Source of the DNA: Parachlorella kessleri
Lineage: Eukaryota > Chlorophyta > Trebouxiophyceae > Chlorellales > Chlorellaceae
DNA length: 62,760 nucleotides
Reading direction: 5' to 3'
Assembly (NCBI GenBank): GCA_001598975.1
Contig: BBXU01000416.1
Span: 1-62,760, forward strand
In this document: positions 21,011 through 33,707 of the stretch, in pieces
Layout: the number at the start of each line of letters is the position of its first letter
Numbering within the stretch: the first letter of the stretch is position 1
The notes under the pieces: generated by a model
Told to the model about the DNA's origin: nothing
Database searches by the model: none
Seen by the model: the letters and a program-made list of their open reading frames with translations, nothing else
Position numbers and translations under genes: made by a program

Positions 21011-24000
21011 TCACGAGGTCCCTGCCCTTGCAACCTCATCCTTCCTCGGCTTGAGCAAGACCGCCACTTCGGCATGGCCATGCTCCATCGCCAGGTCGTA
21101 CCCACTTCGCCCCTTGCTGTCGCGAGCCGAGGAATCCGCCCCCAGGCTGCGCAACACCCTGGCGGCATTGAACCTCCCCTGCTGGGCCGCATGCAGCAGG
21201 GCAGTCATGCCATCCTCATCCCGCGCCTCCAGGGCTGCCGCATAGCTTTTCACCAGCTCCTGGATGGGCTTGTGCTGCCCGCCCCTTGCTAGGGCCATCA
21301 GCGGGGTGTCACCGTGGGCATCCCCCAGATTGGGGTCTGCAGGCAACACAGGAATCAAAACAGAGCCCTTGGCCAGGCGTCGCACATGTGAGGAGATTGG
21401 GAGCAGTGGGATCCCATTACAAAAGCATTGTACACATGTGTAACACACAGCGAAGAATGGACACGACCCTTCAGATAAGAGAGGTTGTGCAGGGCCAGTC
21501 ACTGGGAGTCCATACATACCTGCGCCGACAGCCAGCAGTAGCCGCATGGCGGCCATGTCGTGCTTACGGGCAGCATGCAGCAGCGCAGTGGCCCCCCGGT
21601 TGTCCACGGCGTCCAGGCTCACTTGCTGTGTGTCCAGGAGGGCTGTCAGCAGGGCCAGCTGCACATGAACGACAGGAACATGGCAAGTCTAGCCATGCCA
21701 GCCCAGGGCTTGGCGGGAAGGATGTGACAATCGATGTGGCGCAAGGCCATTGCGCAGATCGACACCCCAGGGGGCTGCCAGCCTGCCATCATGGAGGCGT
21801 CCACTGAGGGTAGCCCCTTAAGATGTACTTGCCACAGCTTGGTAACCCTCAGCGGTAGAGATCCCTTCAACGCTCCGAAGGTCACAGGACCTGCTGCCCG
21901 TGACTTGCGGCACCAGCAAAGCCTGCCCCTCACCTCTCCTGTTCTGTCCTGACTTGCCCACCCCACCACCCACCCACCCGCGGCCCTGTGTCAACCCACC
22001 TGGCGCCTCTCAACCGCTGCCATGAGTGGTGTGGAGCCCGTTCTCGCGTTGCCCTTGTTCAAGTCCAGGCCAGGCACGAGGAGTAGCTGGCGAACTGCCT
22101 TGGCTGTCGAGGAACGCACCTGCACCAGGACAGCGGGCCAGGGCAGCACGGGGTGCTCTGGCGCCACACACCAGTGCTGCAAGCATGTCTTCTTTATCAG
22201 GGTCACGAGCCCACATGCCCACCTGTAGCTTTGCAATAGCACAACCGTCTGAGGGTCTACCCGGCTGCACCTTGGCAACAATCCCACAGAATGACAGGGA
22301 TGTTGGACACACCAAGGCCAGGCATTGTACTAGAGCCCACCCCTGCAGGCCTGCACCACCCGTGCACTGAGACAAACACCGCAGCGGCCAGATCCCTGAG
22401 AAGGTCAACTGATGTTGCAAGCATCCTGAGATGCACCACACCAAAGACGGAAGGTACCATGGCAGCAAGGCATGCACAGCAGGATGCTCACCAGCCCCAG
22501 CAGCAGGGTGTCGCCCATGGCGTCAGCCTGGTTCAAGCTCTCCAAGGATGCGACCCTCAGCCCAGATAGCAAAGCGAAAGCCGCAGCTGCAGACTGTTTT
22601 GCAGTCGCTGCGCCCTTTGCACCTCTGCTCTGCAGACTGCAGCATGCAAGGCTGGTGGCTGTGGGATTGCGCATTCAGGATACCAAAGGAACAGCTGGGT
22701 CAAACTGCCAAGCCAAATGCGCACGGTGTCCTAGTCCACACCAACCTCGAAGCATTGACTGCACAACTCACTGTGAAGAAAGCAGCGAGTGCCACAATGC
22801 TCACTGAATCCTTACCTGCCCAGCAAAGCGACCCCAAAGCTCACATTCCTTCGCCTGATGGCAAGCCCCAGCGCGTCCCTGCCCTGGCCATCTGTCTGCC
22901 GCAAGTCCAGGCCCGGCCATTGCAATAGCTGCCGGCCGAGGGGTGCCAGCCCGGGGCGGCTAGCAACCAGCAGCAGTAAGCTGGTGCCTGCACGATACGG
23001 AACTGGAAAGCCTAGCCTCGTTGCGACGAAAGATACCTGTAGCGGGCGCTAGCATGTGGCGGTGTTGGCGCCTGCACTGCCGCAGCGGCACCGCTGCTCG
23101 GAAATGAGGGTGATAGGTAGATGCCTCGGTACCCTGCTTGGCCCACAAGGCCCGCAAGCAGCCATACAGCAGCTCGACAATGGCATTCTCATATGGCATA
23201 GCAGCCCTTCCCGTGCTTGCTACTCCCTCTCCTTGTGGCAGCGACGTTTCACTGCTCACCCTCGGTGCTCATCTGGTTCACATCTGCGCCCCGCTCAAGC
23301 AACCTCGAAACCGCGGTCCACCCAAACCAGGCTGCCTCCAGCAGTGGCAGGGATGCTAGCTCCCCCTCAAACGCCACCCAGTCTACAGCCGGCTTGGCTG
23401 CTCGCACCAAGGCCGCAGCACCAGCATCGCTCACTGCTGGACTGCTTGCCTGTCCGCTCTGCTGCTGCTGCTGCTGCTGCTGCTGTGGCTTGGTCAGCAC
23501 TGCCCCCTGGGCTAGCACTGCGTCGAGCAGGGCTACGCTGCCCGCCGCTGCCCGCGCCAGCAGTGAGGGGGGCGCCCCGCAGGCGCACTACAGGGCAGCA
23601 AAAAGCATGTGAGCTCAGAGCCAGCATCACCGAATGGATGCCCCATTCCTGATGTGATAGGGCACAAACTGCAAGCATGGGCTGCACGGCACCGCCCATA
23701 ACCAGGCCAGCTCACCCCGTCCGTCCCTTCCAGCAGGGCTCGGATAAAAGCCCCATAGGCGGCCCTCTCTTGTGCCACTTGCTCAGCAGGCGGTGGCTCC
23801 TTCTCCTTGGAGGGAGCCATGCCGGGTGCAAAACCCGAGTGGAACTTTCGCGCCATGACAGCCAGCTGCAACGAGGGGAGGGGAGGGGTGGTGGGTGTCC
23901 AATCGCAGGTCAGTTCTCCCCCAACTAGCCACAGACTGTCAGCTGGACAGCTTCAAGAGGAGGTGCTCAAGCTAAACAGGTGCAGTAGATGCAACAGTTT

Positions 24001-27000
24001 TGCGGAGCCGGAGGTGCTGCTGTGAATGGACACAGGGCGGTAAGGCTCCCTCAATTCATGCCAGGCCAGGTGTTCCACAGCCAGCCAGTGTACCTGCGCA
24101 TCTCTCTCTGCATCGTCCTTGGAAGCTTCCAGGAGTTGCCTGGCGATGGAAAGGTGCCCCTGCTGTAAAGCCAAGCTGGCGGCACTCTCCTCCCGCTCAT
24201 TGGTCACCCCCACGCTGGCACCCGCACCCAGCAGCTGCTGGACAACCTCCGCATGCCCACCCCCTGCAACAGCCACACGCAATCCACCAAATTAAAGCCC
24301 TGGAGTCTAAATGTCTCTTTCGCAAACCCAGGGTGGGGCAAACTGAGACCAGCCAAACTTGTGACAAAAAAGTAGGGCTGGCTTGAACAACGCAGTTCCT
24401 ATGCATGCCACCACTCTTGACTACCCACCAACCAGCGGTCCGACCTGCCTGCTCGCTGTCACCTCCCGACCTGCGGCCCCTGTGACTCACCTGCTGCCAG
24501 CATGAGGGGTGTGTAGCCGCCATACCCTCCCTTGCGGCTGCCGCAGTTGCTGGCAGAGGCCCCCAGGCTCAGGAGCTCCGCCACCACGCCCGCATGGCCC
24601 CGCTCGGAAGCGGCTGCCAGCGGGTGGCGGGACTCGTGCCGAGACAGCTGCCCAACCACAGCCCGGTCGCCCTCTGCAGGCGAGGGGGGCCAGCAGCAGG
24701 GGAAGCCCCCGTCTCTTCCCGGCACACCTGCAGCCTGCTCCTGCCTTACAGAGCTGACGTCAGACCAGACATCCTCGAAATGCCCCACTCAACCATTCCT
24801 GTATCGAATGCTGGTATGCACTGTAAAGCAGTGGGTGCACAACCCCTGCCAGCACCCTCCTGGGGTCCCCAAGGTGCGCAGCCTTCACAGTCTGCCTATG
24901 CTTGGGGCTGATTCGGCAACCTTAGAAATCCACCAGGCCAGCCAGTCACTTCCGCAGCATAGCAGGCAGCCTAGCTGTCGCTCTTTTTATAACTTAACTT
25001 GCTCCCGCCATTACCAGCATTACCAAACAATAGTGATGAGCGCCCCACAAGCCAGCCAGCCAGCCAGCCACTCGCCTTGCATAGCCTCCAGCACGTTGGG
25101 GTAAAGTAGCTTCACAAGCCCAACCCGGCCCTCGGCAGCAGCCAAAGCGAGTGCAGCAGGTGCGGGATGCCGGGATCTGATCCATCGCCCCTTAGGACCT
25201 CTGCAAGCTCCAGCACCGACCAGCTTGCCCGCAATTTCCTCCAGGCCGAGCGACACTGCCAGCCCCAGCGCACTGCACACCCACACCACATTTCAAAAGA
25301 GCTGACTATGGGGGTTCTGACCCAGCCACATTGCAGGATTCCAGAGCATGCTGACCTTGAAGAGAATGGGCACATAAAAGAACAGCAGAATAAAGTACTG
25401 CGCCCAAAGAGGGGCTAGTGGGGAATGTACTGAAGCATGACTCTGGTACAGGCTTCAACATCAGCATGCACTGGAGCTGTGGCTAGATGCAACCCAGCTT
25501 CCTCCGCTGCATGCCCAACGGAAGTGCATTGTCGTGCCCATTTGCACGGCACAACCCCCACGTCAGGCGGTGTGCAATACAGCACCTCTACCTGCCCAGA
25601 TGGTCGGCAGCATCTGGCATCTGCCGCACGTCGGCCCCACAAGCCAGCAGTGCTTCCACCAGCTGCCCATCCTTGGCACACACCGCCGCCATCAGCGGGC
25701 TCAGCAGCCTGGCGCTGCCGCCACCCTCCCAGCTGCCTTCTGTTGGTTCTCCGTGCACCGCGCCACATGCTGCATCACTGGCTGGCTTACAGCCCTTGCT
25801 CAGCTCACTGGCTGGCTCAATGAGGGCGGTGGGACCTCCGCTGGGCTGCTCGGCTGTACAGTGCCCAGCTGGAGAGGGCATGCCAGGATGAGCAGTGCTG
25901 GTGGGGTCAAAGCTCTGCACTCCGCCACCAGGCGCCACATCAGCAACAGACGGCCTGTTGGGGTCTGCCCCTGCATCCAGCAGCAGCAGCGCGATCTCCC
26001 CCAAGCCCCGCCTGCAAGCCAGCACCAGCGGGCTGGGCTGCTGCTGCCCTGCCTGCTGCTCCTGCTGCTGCACCTGCGACCCTGGCGGAATGTGGTCAAC
26101 CGCCTTGGGCTTGGGACTGCCCGCCAGTGCAGCAGGCATTGCTGCACCCTTCCCTCTCCCCTTCCGCCTCCGGTAAGCAGCGGGGCCTGCCTGCAAGACT
26201 GCCTGCGCCTGCTGGGCCACTGCTGCTTCCTGTGCCACCCGAACGCCGGCAGCATCACCTGTTCTCCCACCAGCGCCATTGGCAGCTGGACTGCACGTGC
26301 CACCATGCGAGGTGGCATGCACGGCTGCACAACTGCCACTTGCAGCTTCTTCGACAAGTGGGGCAAGCTGCCTCTGAGATTCACCAGGTGCTCCCACACC
26401 TGTGGCTCTCGCATCGGGCTTGGGGTCAGGCCTTGCCCCCGCAGCCAGCAGCACTCTCACCACCTCGGGCAGGGCAGCTGCCACTGCTGCCAGCAGCGGT
26501 GTCATCCCGTCAGCCCGTCTGTGGTTTGGGTCAAGGCCCAGGGCCAAACACTCGCCAAGCACTTTTTGCAATAACTGCAAAGGCTGCATAGCAGCGGCAG
26601 GCAAGCTGGCAGGGGTGATTGTAGCAACAGCTTCCCCAGCGCCTGGCTGCTGAGAACACTCTGCTTGCTGGGGCTGCCCGGACCCCTCTGCTTGCGGCAG
26701 CTGGCCAGGTATTAACTGCTGCTGCTGCTGCTCGAGGTGTTGTTCGGCCGCTCCACCAGCAGCGACCTGGAGCAGCATGGCTATGACTGCCTCCGCCATG
26801 GCAGCCGCAGAAGTTGATGGCTTTCGGGGCTCCAACGAGGCCCCTTGCTCAAGAAGGTAGCGTGCCACATCAGTTCGCCCCTCGGCAAGCGCCTGCAGCA
26901 GCACTTCACCTGCGCACAGCAGGACAAGAGAGTTCGCTTTGAGCCTGGCAGGAAACAAGCAAGCTGCTCTGCGAGGGCGCAGAGGAAGGTTATGCAGGTG

Positions 27001-27210
27001 GCAACGGTTCCGCAAAGGCCTGCTCGGCTTATAAAACGCACCAGCCGTCTTAGGCTTCTTGGCTGGAGGCTCTGCTTGTTGCTCCGCAGGTGCCTGGTGG
27101 CAGGGTTGCTGGGGTGGGCCTGCATCTGTGTCTGGGCGACGCTTCTGGTCCGCCTTGAGCTGCAGGACCGCCTGGCGCTGCTGATCAATGAGCCACTCCA
27201 TGTCAGCCAT
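21011..27210 (-). CDS. Large ankyrin-repeat protein
   Basis: Ankyrin repeats are helix-turn-helix modules for protein binding; the partner is unknown. Twelve exons: 27210-27042, 26909-25592, 25272-25076, 24673-24491, 24263-24094, 23865-23716, 23587-23260, 22987-22816, 22624-22492, 22119-22000, 21658-21520, 21336-21011, giving 1134 aa with matching phases. A charged leader with a KKPK stretch could be a nuclear signal. Repeats with the G-TPL--A pattern include GMTPLLAAVAAAL, YTPLMLAAG, GSTPLMAAVERRQ, GATALLHAARKHD, GDTPLMALARGG and GMTALLHAAQQG. Long Gln- and Ala-rich linkers interrupt the early repeats; one CAG run codes nine Gln near 23460-23490. The intron after 25076 has a GC donor (GCGAGT). 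No catalytic domain is visible. Confidence 0.85.
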
Positions 27211-27459
27211 GACCCAAGGCCAGCTCAGCCGTCACTGTCGCGTCATCAGGTGCCCACAAGTCGATATCTGGGCATTTTTGTTGATGCTTTGATGAGCAGG
27301 TCCCTGCGCGGGGCTGGCGCCTCGCCACGTCGGACTTATACGCCCATTTGCAAACAACACAGGGGATACACGCACGCTCATTAGCATAAGTAGGGAGTGC
27401 GCAAGCCTAAGCTGAGCGCCTGCCTGCATGCTATCGCGCTAAGAGGAGGCTGCTAAACC
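27211..27459. promoter_or_regulatory. Shared promoter region, ankyrin protein and PEX1
   Basis: A 249-bp gap between divergent start codons. No firm core element is recognisable. Confidence 0.6.
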
Positions 27460-30400
27460 ATGAGCCTGGAGTTCTTCGAGTCAGTGACAGCCTCTGGTGA
27501 TGGAGGGTGAGTGCACCACAACATAGTTGAGCAGGCTTGGGGGCATAAGAGTGCGCCTGTTACGCTGGGGTCGGGGCCCTGCAGCCTGCATTGCAGCGCT
27601 TGTTGTTACCCTGTTGCACCCAGAAGCTGTATCCTCAGCCTGCCCCACTACTGCATATGCAGCACTCCCCAGCTGCTGGTCCAGCGCACGCCCGAGCGCG
27701 GCAGCTGGGTGGCCCTGCCGCCCTCCCTCGCCTCCCAGCTCTACCAGCACCAGGGCAGCGGCAGCGGCGCAGCCCTACCCCTCGTTCTTGAGCTGCGCCA
27801 AGTCCTGCAGCGCGCCGGCATCTCCATCCCTTCCGACACACCCAAGTATGTTGCTTGGGGAGGCGCCTGTGGCAGCCCAGGCGCCCTGGGAGTGCCCGCA
27901 GGCCTTCTGGGCAGCCTGGGGCTGCAGGAGGGGCGCCCGGTCGTGGTGCGGCCGCTGTGGGACGTTGCCCAGGCGGTGGCGGTGACCGTGGAGCCTGCCA
28001 GCGAGGACGACTGGGAGATGGTGGAGCTGAATGCGGAGTATCTGGAGGGGCAGCTGCTGTCGCAGGTGGGGCGGGGGGTGCTGCCTCTAGGTGCGATGGG
28101 TATGTGCACCTGTCGTGAAGATGGCCTGCCTCGCCTTGGCTGGGGCAGCGTGGCTTGCTGCGCTTCCATCCCATGATGCGCTGCTAGGGAAACTGTGGTG
28201 GTGCATGCCTGCACGACCTGCCCTTGTTCTCTGGCGTTTCGAATTGAAGGCATCAGTCATTCTTGGTGCATGCCCTACAGGTGGGTGTGGTAAGCCCCCG
28301 CCAGCCCTTCCCCTTCTGGGTGCACACCCACCTCATCAACCTCAAGGTGGTCTCCATGGACCCTGCTGGTGCCGCAGCCGCCCGGCTAGTACCAGGCACA
28401 GAGATCCACATTGCCCCTCGGGTGCGCGTGCGGCCAGGGGCTGTGGCGGTCAGCGGGCAGGTGCTCAGCGGCAAGCAGGACCGTCAGCAGCAGGCACGGG
28501 GCGGGGATGATGCCAAGCGAGGCACGGCAGCAGGAGCGGCAGCGGCAGCCAGTAGCATGCAGGAAACACCCTTGGAAACTGCATTGCGAGTGCAGTGTGT
28601 CAGCGCCAGCCAGGCAGCCAAGTGGCAAGAGCCGCCCAGCCAGCTGGCGCTGCCGCCGAGCGTGCTGCCAGTGGGCGTGTCTCCCCTCACCCTCGCAAGG
28701 TGTGGGCTGCATGAGGGGGATTGGGTGCGACTAGTAGCTGCCAGTGGGTACAAGCCGGCCTCCGCAAAGGCTGCTGGCCGATTTGCCTGCCTGCTAGCTT
28801 ACCCTGAGGCGCCCGTGGGACATGTAGCACTGACTTCAGAGCAGTGTGCTGTCTTTGGCGTGGCACCCTTCGCTCACGTCAGGGTGCTGCGGCTGGGCCA
28901 GTCGCAGCGGGCACTGGTGTTGGAGGCAGCGGAGCTGCTGCAGACGCAGCAGCAGGCCGCAGCCCGTAAGGAGGCTGCTGGTGCAGGCGCAGCAGCAAAG
29001 CCGGCACATACAGAGGCGAGCAAGGCTCTAACAGGAGTGCCTGCAGGACGGGACGAAGCCACAGCCAGTGCTGCGGCAGGCAGCACCCCTGCTGCCACAG
29101 TGCGCACGCCAGCAGTCCAGGGGATGGGTAGTAGAGAGGCTACCTGCAGCTTGGCTGCTGCCTGTAACGGCGCGGTGGTGGATGGGGAGGTGGAGGGCAT
29201 TAGCTGGCTGCACGGGGCGCTAGAGAAGGCGGTGCAGGCGCTGCTCCCGGTCCTGGCGTCCACGCCTCGATCCCTGCTGCAGGTACTTCGAACTCTTGGC
29301 GCGCCGGCAGGCTCAGCCCGATCGGTTCGTATAGCATGGATGCTTGGATGATTGCACCATGTGGTTGCACGGGCCATGTTTTGGTAGGTGGCGGCGGGCG
29401 GGAGCAGTGTCACACCATGCGGCGGCATTGTGAACTGTTCACCGTAGGCAGGATGTTAACAGCACGTAAAACGACAACTGTGTTGTAGTGCCGCGCCACT
29501 GCAGGCGTGGGGCGTACCGCGGCCTGGCGGCCTGCTGGTGTCGGGGCCCCCGGGCAGCGGCAAGTCGGCCCTGGTGGCTTCCGCCGCGGCAGCCCTGCAG
29601 CGGCACCCGCAGTGCCTGACCTACCCGGTGGTGGTGCGCTGCCGGGAGGTCACAGCGGAGGGTCCGGCCCACGTGCAGGCACTCATCTCTGCCAAGGTCA
29701 GGGCCCGATAAGAAGCCGTGTGTAGCCGGGGTTGCTTGGGGCCTGGTGGAGAGTAGCGTGGTTGATGGGGTAGGGGGCAGTGGTCGGCTCACAATGCAGC
29801 TGGCTGTGAGGGAACGCCAGGTGTGCAGCCACCCTGTGGCCTGGCGTTGCGGTGCGGCGATAACGGTCTGCTGTTCGTGGGGTGCCGGAAAGCCTGACAG
29901 GTATGCAGCATGTTTTGAGAGATCGTTTCCCCCGCATTGCTTGCTCTGCTTGCAGGTGAGGGAGGCCTTTGACCATATGCCCTCCCTGCTGGTCTTCGAT
30001 GACCTGGACGTGCTGTGCCACGCTGAATCAGACGGCCCGGAGGGCGCCGGGTCTGCTGGTGACCCCGGCCTCGTGGCCTGGCTGTGTGATGTGCTGGACT
30101 ACCTCTGTACAGCCTCCACGGAGTGGGGAGTGCTGCCTCCCTGGGCCCAGCAGCAGCAGCACGGAACTGGGCAGGCCGGTGCGGCTGCGCAGGAACAGAC
30201 CACCGCTCTACCTGCCAATGGCAAGTCAGGCGAAAAGAGCGGCATCACCGGCGGCAAGGGCAAGGGCGAGTCCAATGGCGCCAGCCTGGACAGCGGCAAT
30301 GCTGTCAGCAGGCAACATAGCAAGGCAGCGCCATCCGGCAGCGGCGGCCATGCTGTCAGCCCGCAGCATGTCAAGGCAGCGCCTTCCGGCAGCAGCGGCA

Positions 30401-33253
30401 ATGGAAGGGCTGATGGAGGAGCGATGCGCCAAGGCGCTGAAAACCCCAGTCCCCGGGCCACCTCGCTGTGGCCCCCGGTGGCCTTTGTTGCCACTTGCAA
30501 GGACCCTGCAGCACTGGCAGCCCCCCTGAGAGCGGCCCGGCGGCTAGACCACCCCCTGGCCCTGCCAGCGCCCTCGGCTGAGAGCCGGGCCGCCATTCTG
30601 GCAGCGGGAGCGCGCAGGCGGGGGGTTGCGATGGACCCTTGTGATCTGCAAGCGGTGGCAGAGCGGGCCGACGGCTTTGATGCTGCGGATCTGGAGGTGC
30701 TGCTGGATCGGGCACTCCACCAGGCCCTTAGGCGGAGGCTGGCCTCGCCTGCCAAGCGTGCCATCTCCAGTTCCTCTGCCGTTGCCGATGGCAACGAAAA
30801 AACAGCTGCTGGTAGTAGCAGCCGCAGCAGCAGCCAGCAGGTCGGGGAGCATCCAGGGGAGACGGGCCTGAAGCAGTTGGCAGGGGTGAAGGGGCACGCT
30901 GCTGCGGCTGAGCTGACAGAGGGTGACCTGGTGGCGGCGTTGGAGGGCATGACTCCCGCCGCCTTCTGGGGCGTGCACACCCAGAAGTCCGTGCAGCAGG
31001 TGAGCAGGCCCCTCCCAAGTGCTGCTGAAGCTGCTTCTACTTGCTCGCCTGGGGCCCGTCGATGCACTCATATATGGTGGTCCAGGTCCAACTGCTAGTT
31101 TTGTGCGGACATGTTCTTCTTGGTCATGCGGGCCCTAGCTACGCAGGCAAGCCGTCATTTGTTGTGTGTCCTGGGATAATTGGCTGCTTGCCAGCACCCC
31201 GCCTGGGCCCTCGAGTGTGGAAGCTCGGAATGCCCGTCAGTAGATGCCAAGGAGTAAAACAGCCTTAAGGGCATGGTGCCATGCACAAAGCCCAAGCATC
31301 CCGCCCCCATGCAGGGTGTCTCTGGGTGGGAGGATGTGGGCGGGATGGAGGATGTGAGGGAGGCGCTCTATGAGTCACTTGAGCTGCCCACCAAGTATGC
31401 CAAGCTGGTGGCACAGGTGAGTGCCTGGCTTTCCTCAATGAGCTGTCTTGCTTAAGCCCTATCGCTTGTGCTTGATAAGGCTGTTCTAGACTTTTATTTG
31501 TCGTTGCTAGGAAGCTATTGCCTATGTATTTAAGCACGGGGCTGCCTGAAAATCCCTAGCCTTACCCCGCCTCGTCCTGCATGCCTTGCGGTCAAGCTTG
31601 TCGGATAATGGGAAAGCGCAGCCATGATTGTTGCGCCTCCTCCGCCCGCTGTTACCTCGGCAGGCCCCGCTGCGGCTGCGCACCGGCGTGCTGCTGTACG
31701 GCCCACCAGGCTGCGGCAAGACGCACGTGGTGTCCGCTGCCGTCGCTGCGGCCAAAGTGCGTTGCATCACCGTCAGCGGGCCTGAGCTCCTGAACAAGTA
31801 CATAGGTGAGCTTGGTGGAGGGCCACCGCTGGCATATCTGTCTGGTGGAGAGGAGGCAAGAGTGCTAAAGCCTCCCCTGTACGGAGTCTCAACTGCAGGC
31901 GCGTGGGGTGGTGTGCGTGTAGGCAGTTGGCAGGGCTCCACATGCCTGCCTGCCGGCCGGCCTCCCTTCACCCAACGGCACTTCCGCCTTGGTGCTGTCC
32001 TGCACATGTTTTTCCTGGAGTTTTTATGGTGTTGGTCTCGTCTGCAGGCGCGTCCGAGGCTGCTGTGCGCGATGTGTTCCAGCGTGCGGCAGCGGCGGCA
32101 CCCTCGGTCCTCTTCTTTGACGAGTTTGATGCCATCGCTCCCCAGAGGGGACATGATAACACTGGTGTGACCGATCGTGTAGTCAACCAGCTGCTAACAG
32201 AGCTGGACGGCGTCGAGGGACTGAAAGGTAGGCAGTCTGTGTGCGACCAACGCTTACCATTACAGCAGTCCGCTGGACAGGTAAAGTGGACAGCAGCCCT
32301 TCCTTACAAGACACTGTGTCACGCCGAAGCTTGCTACATTCCCTGCGATTTGCGCATCTGAATGTAAGAAGCTGCTCCCCGTCTCGCTTGGAGTCAGCGC
32401 TGGTCACCCTCTAGCGAAAACACATCACCAAGGGTCCCTCCATGTGTGTGCAGGCGTGTGTGTGATTGCCGCCACCTCCCGCCCCGACCTGATCGACGCC
32501 GCCCTGCTGCGCCCCGGCCGCCTGGACCGCCTGCTGTACTGCGGCTTCCCCTCCCCCATGGAGCGCCACAAGATACTGGCCGCCCTGGCCCGCGCCCTGC
32601 CGCTGGCGCCAGATGTGGCCCTTGAAAGAGTAAGTGCTGCGGCTGTGGTGGCAGCAGGGCGCGTGGCTGGGAGGTGGTGGTTCCTGGGCTGGTGTTTGAG
32701 TGCTGAAATGAGCTGGCTACCGTCGCTGGGGGCCTGCCCCGGTGGTCCTGAATGATGTTGGAGAGCTGGAAGATAACACCATGCCAGGGCAGATCACTTG
32801 TAGGGACTTCCTCGCTTTGCCAGACTGCGCGCATCTACCTTTCCTTACATTCTTTCTGAAGCCAGGTCTTAAACCTAGTTTTACCCTGCCAAACCGATGT
32901 ACTCATATGTGCTGCAGCTCGCTTATGAAGCCGAGTATTTCACGGGTGCCGACCTGTCGGCGGTGCTGTCAGAAGCTCAGTTGGCAGCAGTGCACGAGAC
33001 CCTGGACGCGGAGCCGCCCAGCACACCAACTAACGGCACGGCAGCGCAGCCTTTACACAAGCACCACCATTCGGGCGGCACCCCAGTCATTGCACAGCGG
33101 CATCTGGAGGCAGCTATGGCCACAGCCCGCCCCTCGGTGCCAGAAGATGAAAGGGACAGGCTGGAGATGATATACAACAAGTTCCAGCAGAGCAGGGAGC
33201 CGGGCGGCAGCGCACTAGACAAGGGCAAGGGCAAGAAGGTCTCCTGGGCCTGA
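27460..33253 (+). CDS. PEX1: Peroxisome biogenesis factor 1 (double AAA+ ATPase)
   Basis: PEX1 and PEX6 form the hexamer that pulls the import receptor PEX5 out of the peroxisome membrane. Ten exons: 27460-27506, 27663-28065, 28281-29282, 29505-29696, 29956-30999, 31315-31416, 31664-31805, 32048-32227, 32454-32629, 32918-33253, giving 1207 aa. The N-terminal double-psi barrel region has [17 protein letters not shown] and [15 protein letters not shown]1 has Walker A GPPGSGKS (498-505) and a Walker B with Asp-Asp (FDDLD, 562-566) instead of Asp-Glu. D2 is complete: GPPGCGKT (943-950), [10 protein letters not shown] (from 1000) and [15 protein letters not shown] long Ser/Gly/Ala-rich insert with internal duplication sits in D1. 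A weak D1 Walker B fits the known non-hydrolysing D1 of PEX1. Confidence 0.96.
30280..30415 (+). repeat. In-frame duplicated linker in PEX1 D1
   Basis: Two tandem, imperfect coding copies of about 60 nt encode [17 protein letters not shown] and [16 protein letters not shown]. They lie inside the low-complexity insert of the first AAA domain. The reading frame is kept. Confidence 0.8.
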
Positions 33254-33707
33254 CAGCTGCCAGGCTGCTAGGTGATGCGTGCACCCATCATGGTTGTGCC
33301 ATGCGGTGGTGCTTACAGGCAGGCGGGGAGACCAGGGAGGGGAGAGGGGCCCTGGGGTGTCTCCTGGCCTAGCCCATGAAGTCTGGCTGGCCTGTGCTGG
33401 CCAGCAGGCGGCGCCACAGGGGGGCCTGCAAACAGGGCAATGTGTTGGCCTTGGTGCGCTGTGCCTATGAATGAACTTCCCACAAGGCAGGGATACGTCC
33501 AGCGTGTGTACCAGTTTCCCTGCCTCTGTAGCTTTAGTGCTCACGCTCAATTCAAAAACCACCCTGTGACTTGTGTGCTAAAACGACCGTGCAGCCCTAG
33601 CCTGGATCATCTCTGTGGCCGTGGGTTGCTGCGTACATCCTGGCTACACTGTTGACCCCTGTGAAATGCTGACGTAGCGCTGTTCAGTGGCCACCGAGGG
33701 GCCAAGG
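33254..33707. other. Convergent intergenic stretch (PEX1 and PFK 3' ends)
   Basis: 454 bp between the two stop codons. It holds both 3' UTRs and no gene is visible. Confidence 0.5.

Noticed and set aside
25534..26574. Long plus-strand open frame of 346 aa
   Set aside because: It is antisense to the large second exon of the ankyrin gene, has Cys/His/Ser-rich composition typical of shadow frames, and no domain.
30099..31067. Minus-strand open frame of 322 aa
   Set aside because: Antisense to the low-complexity part of PEX1 exon 5; GC-rich coding DNA often leaves such frames open.
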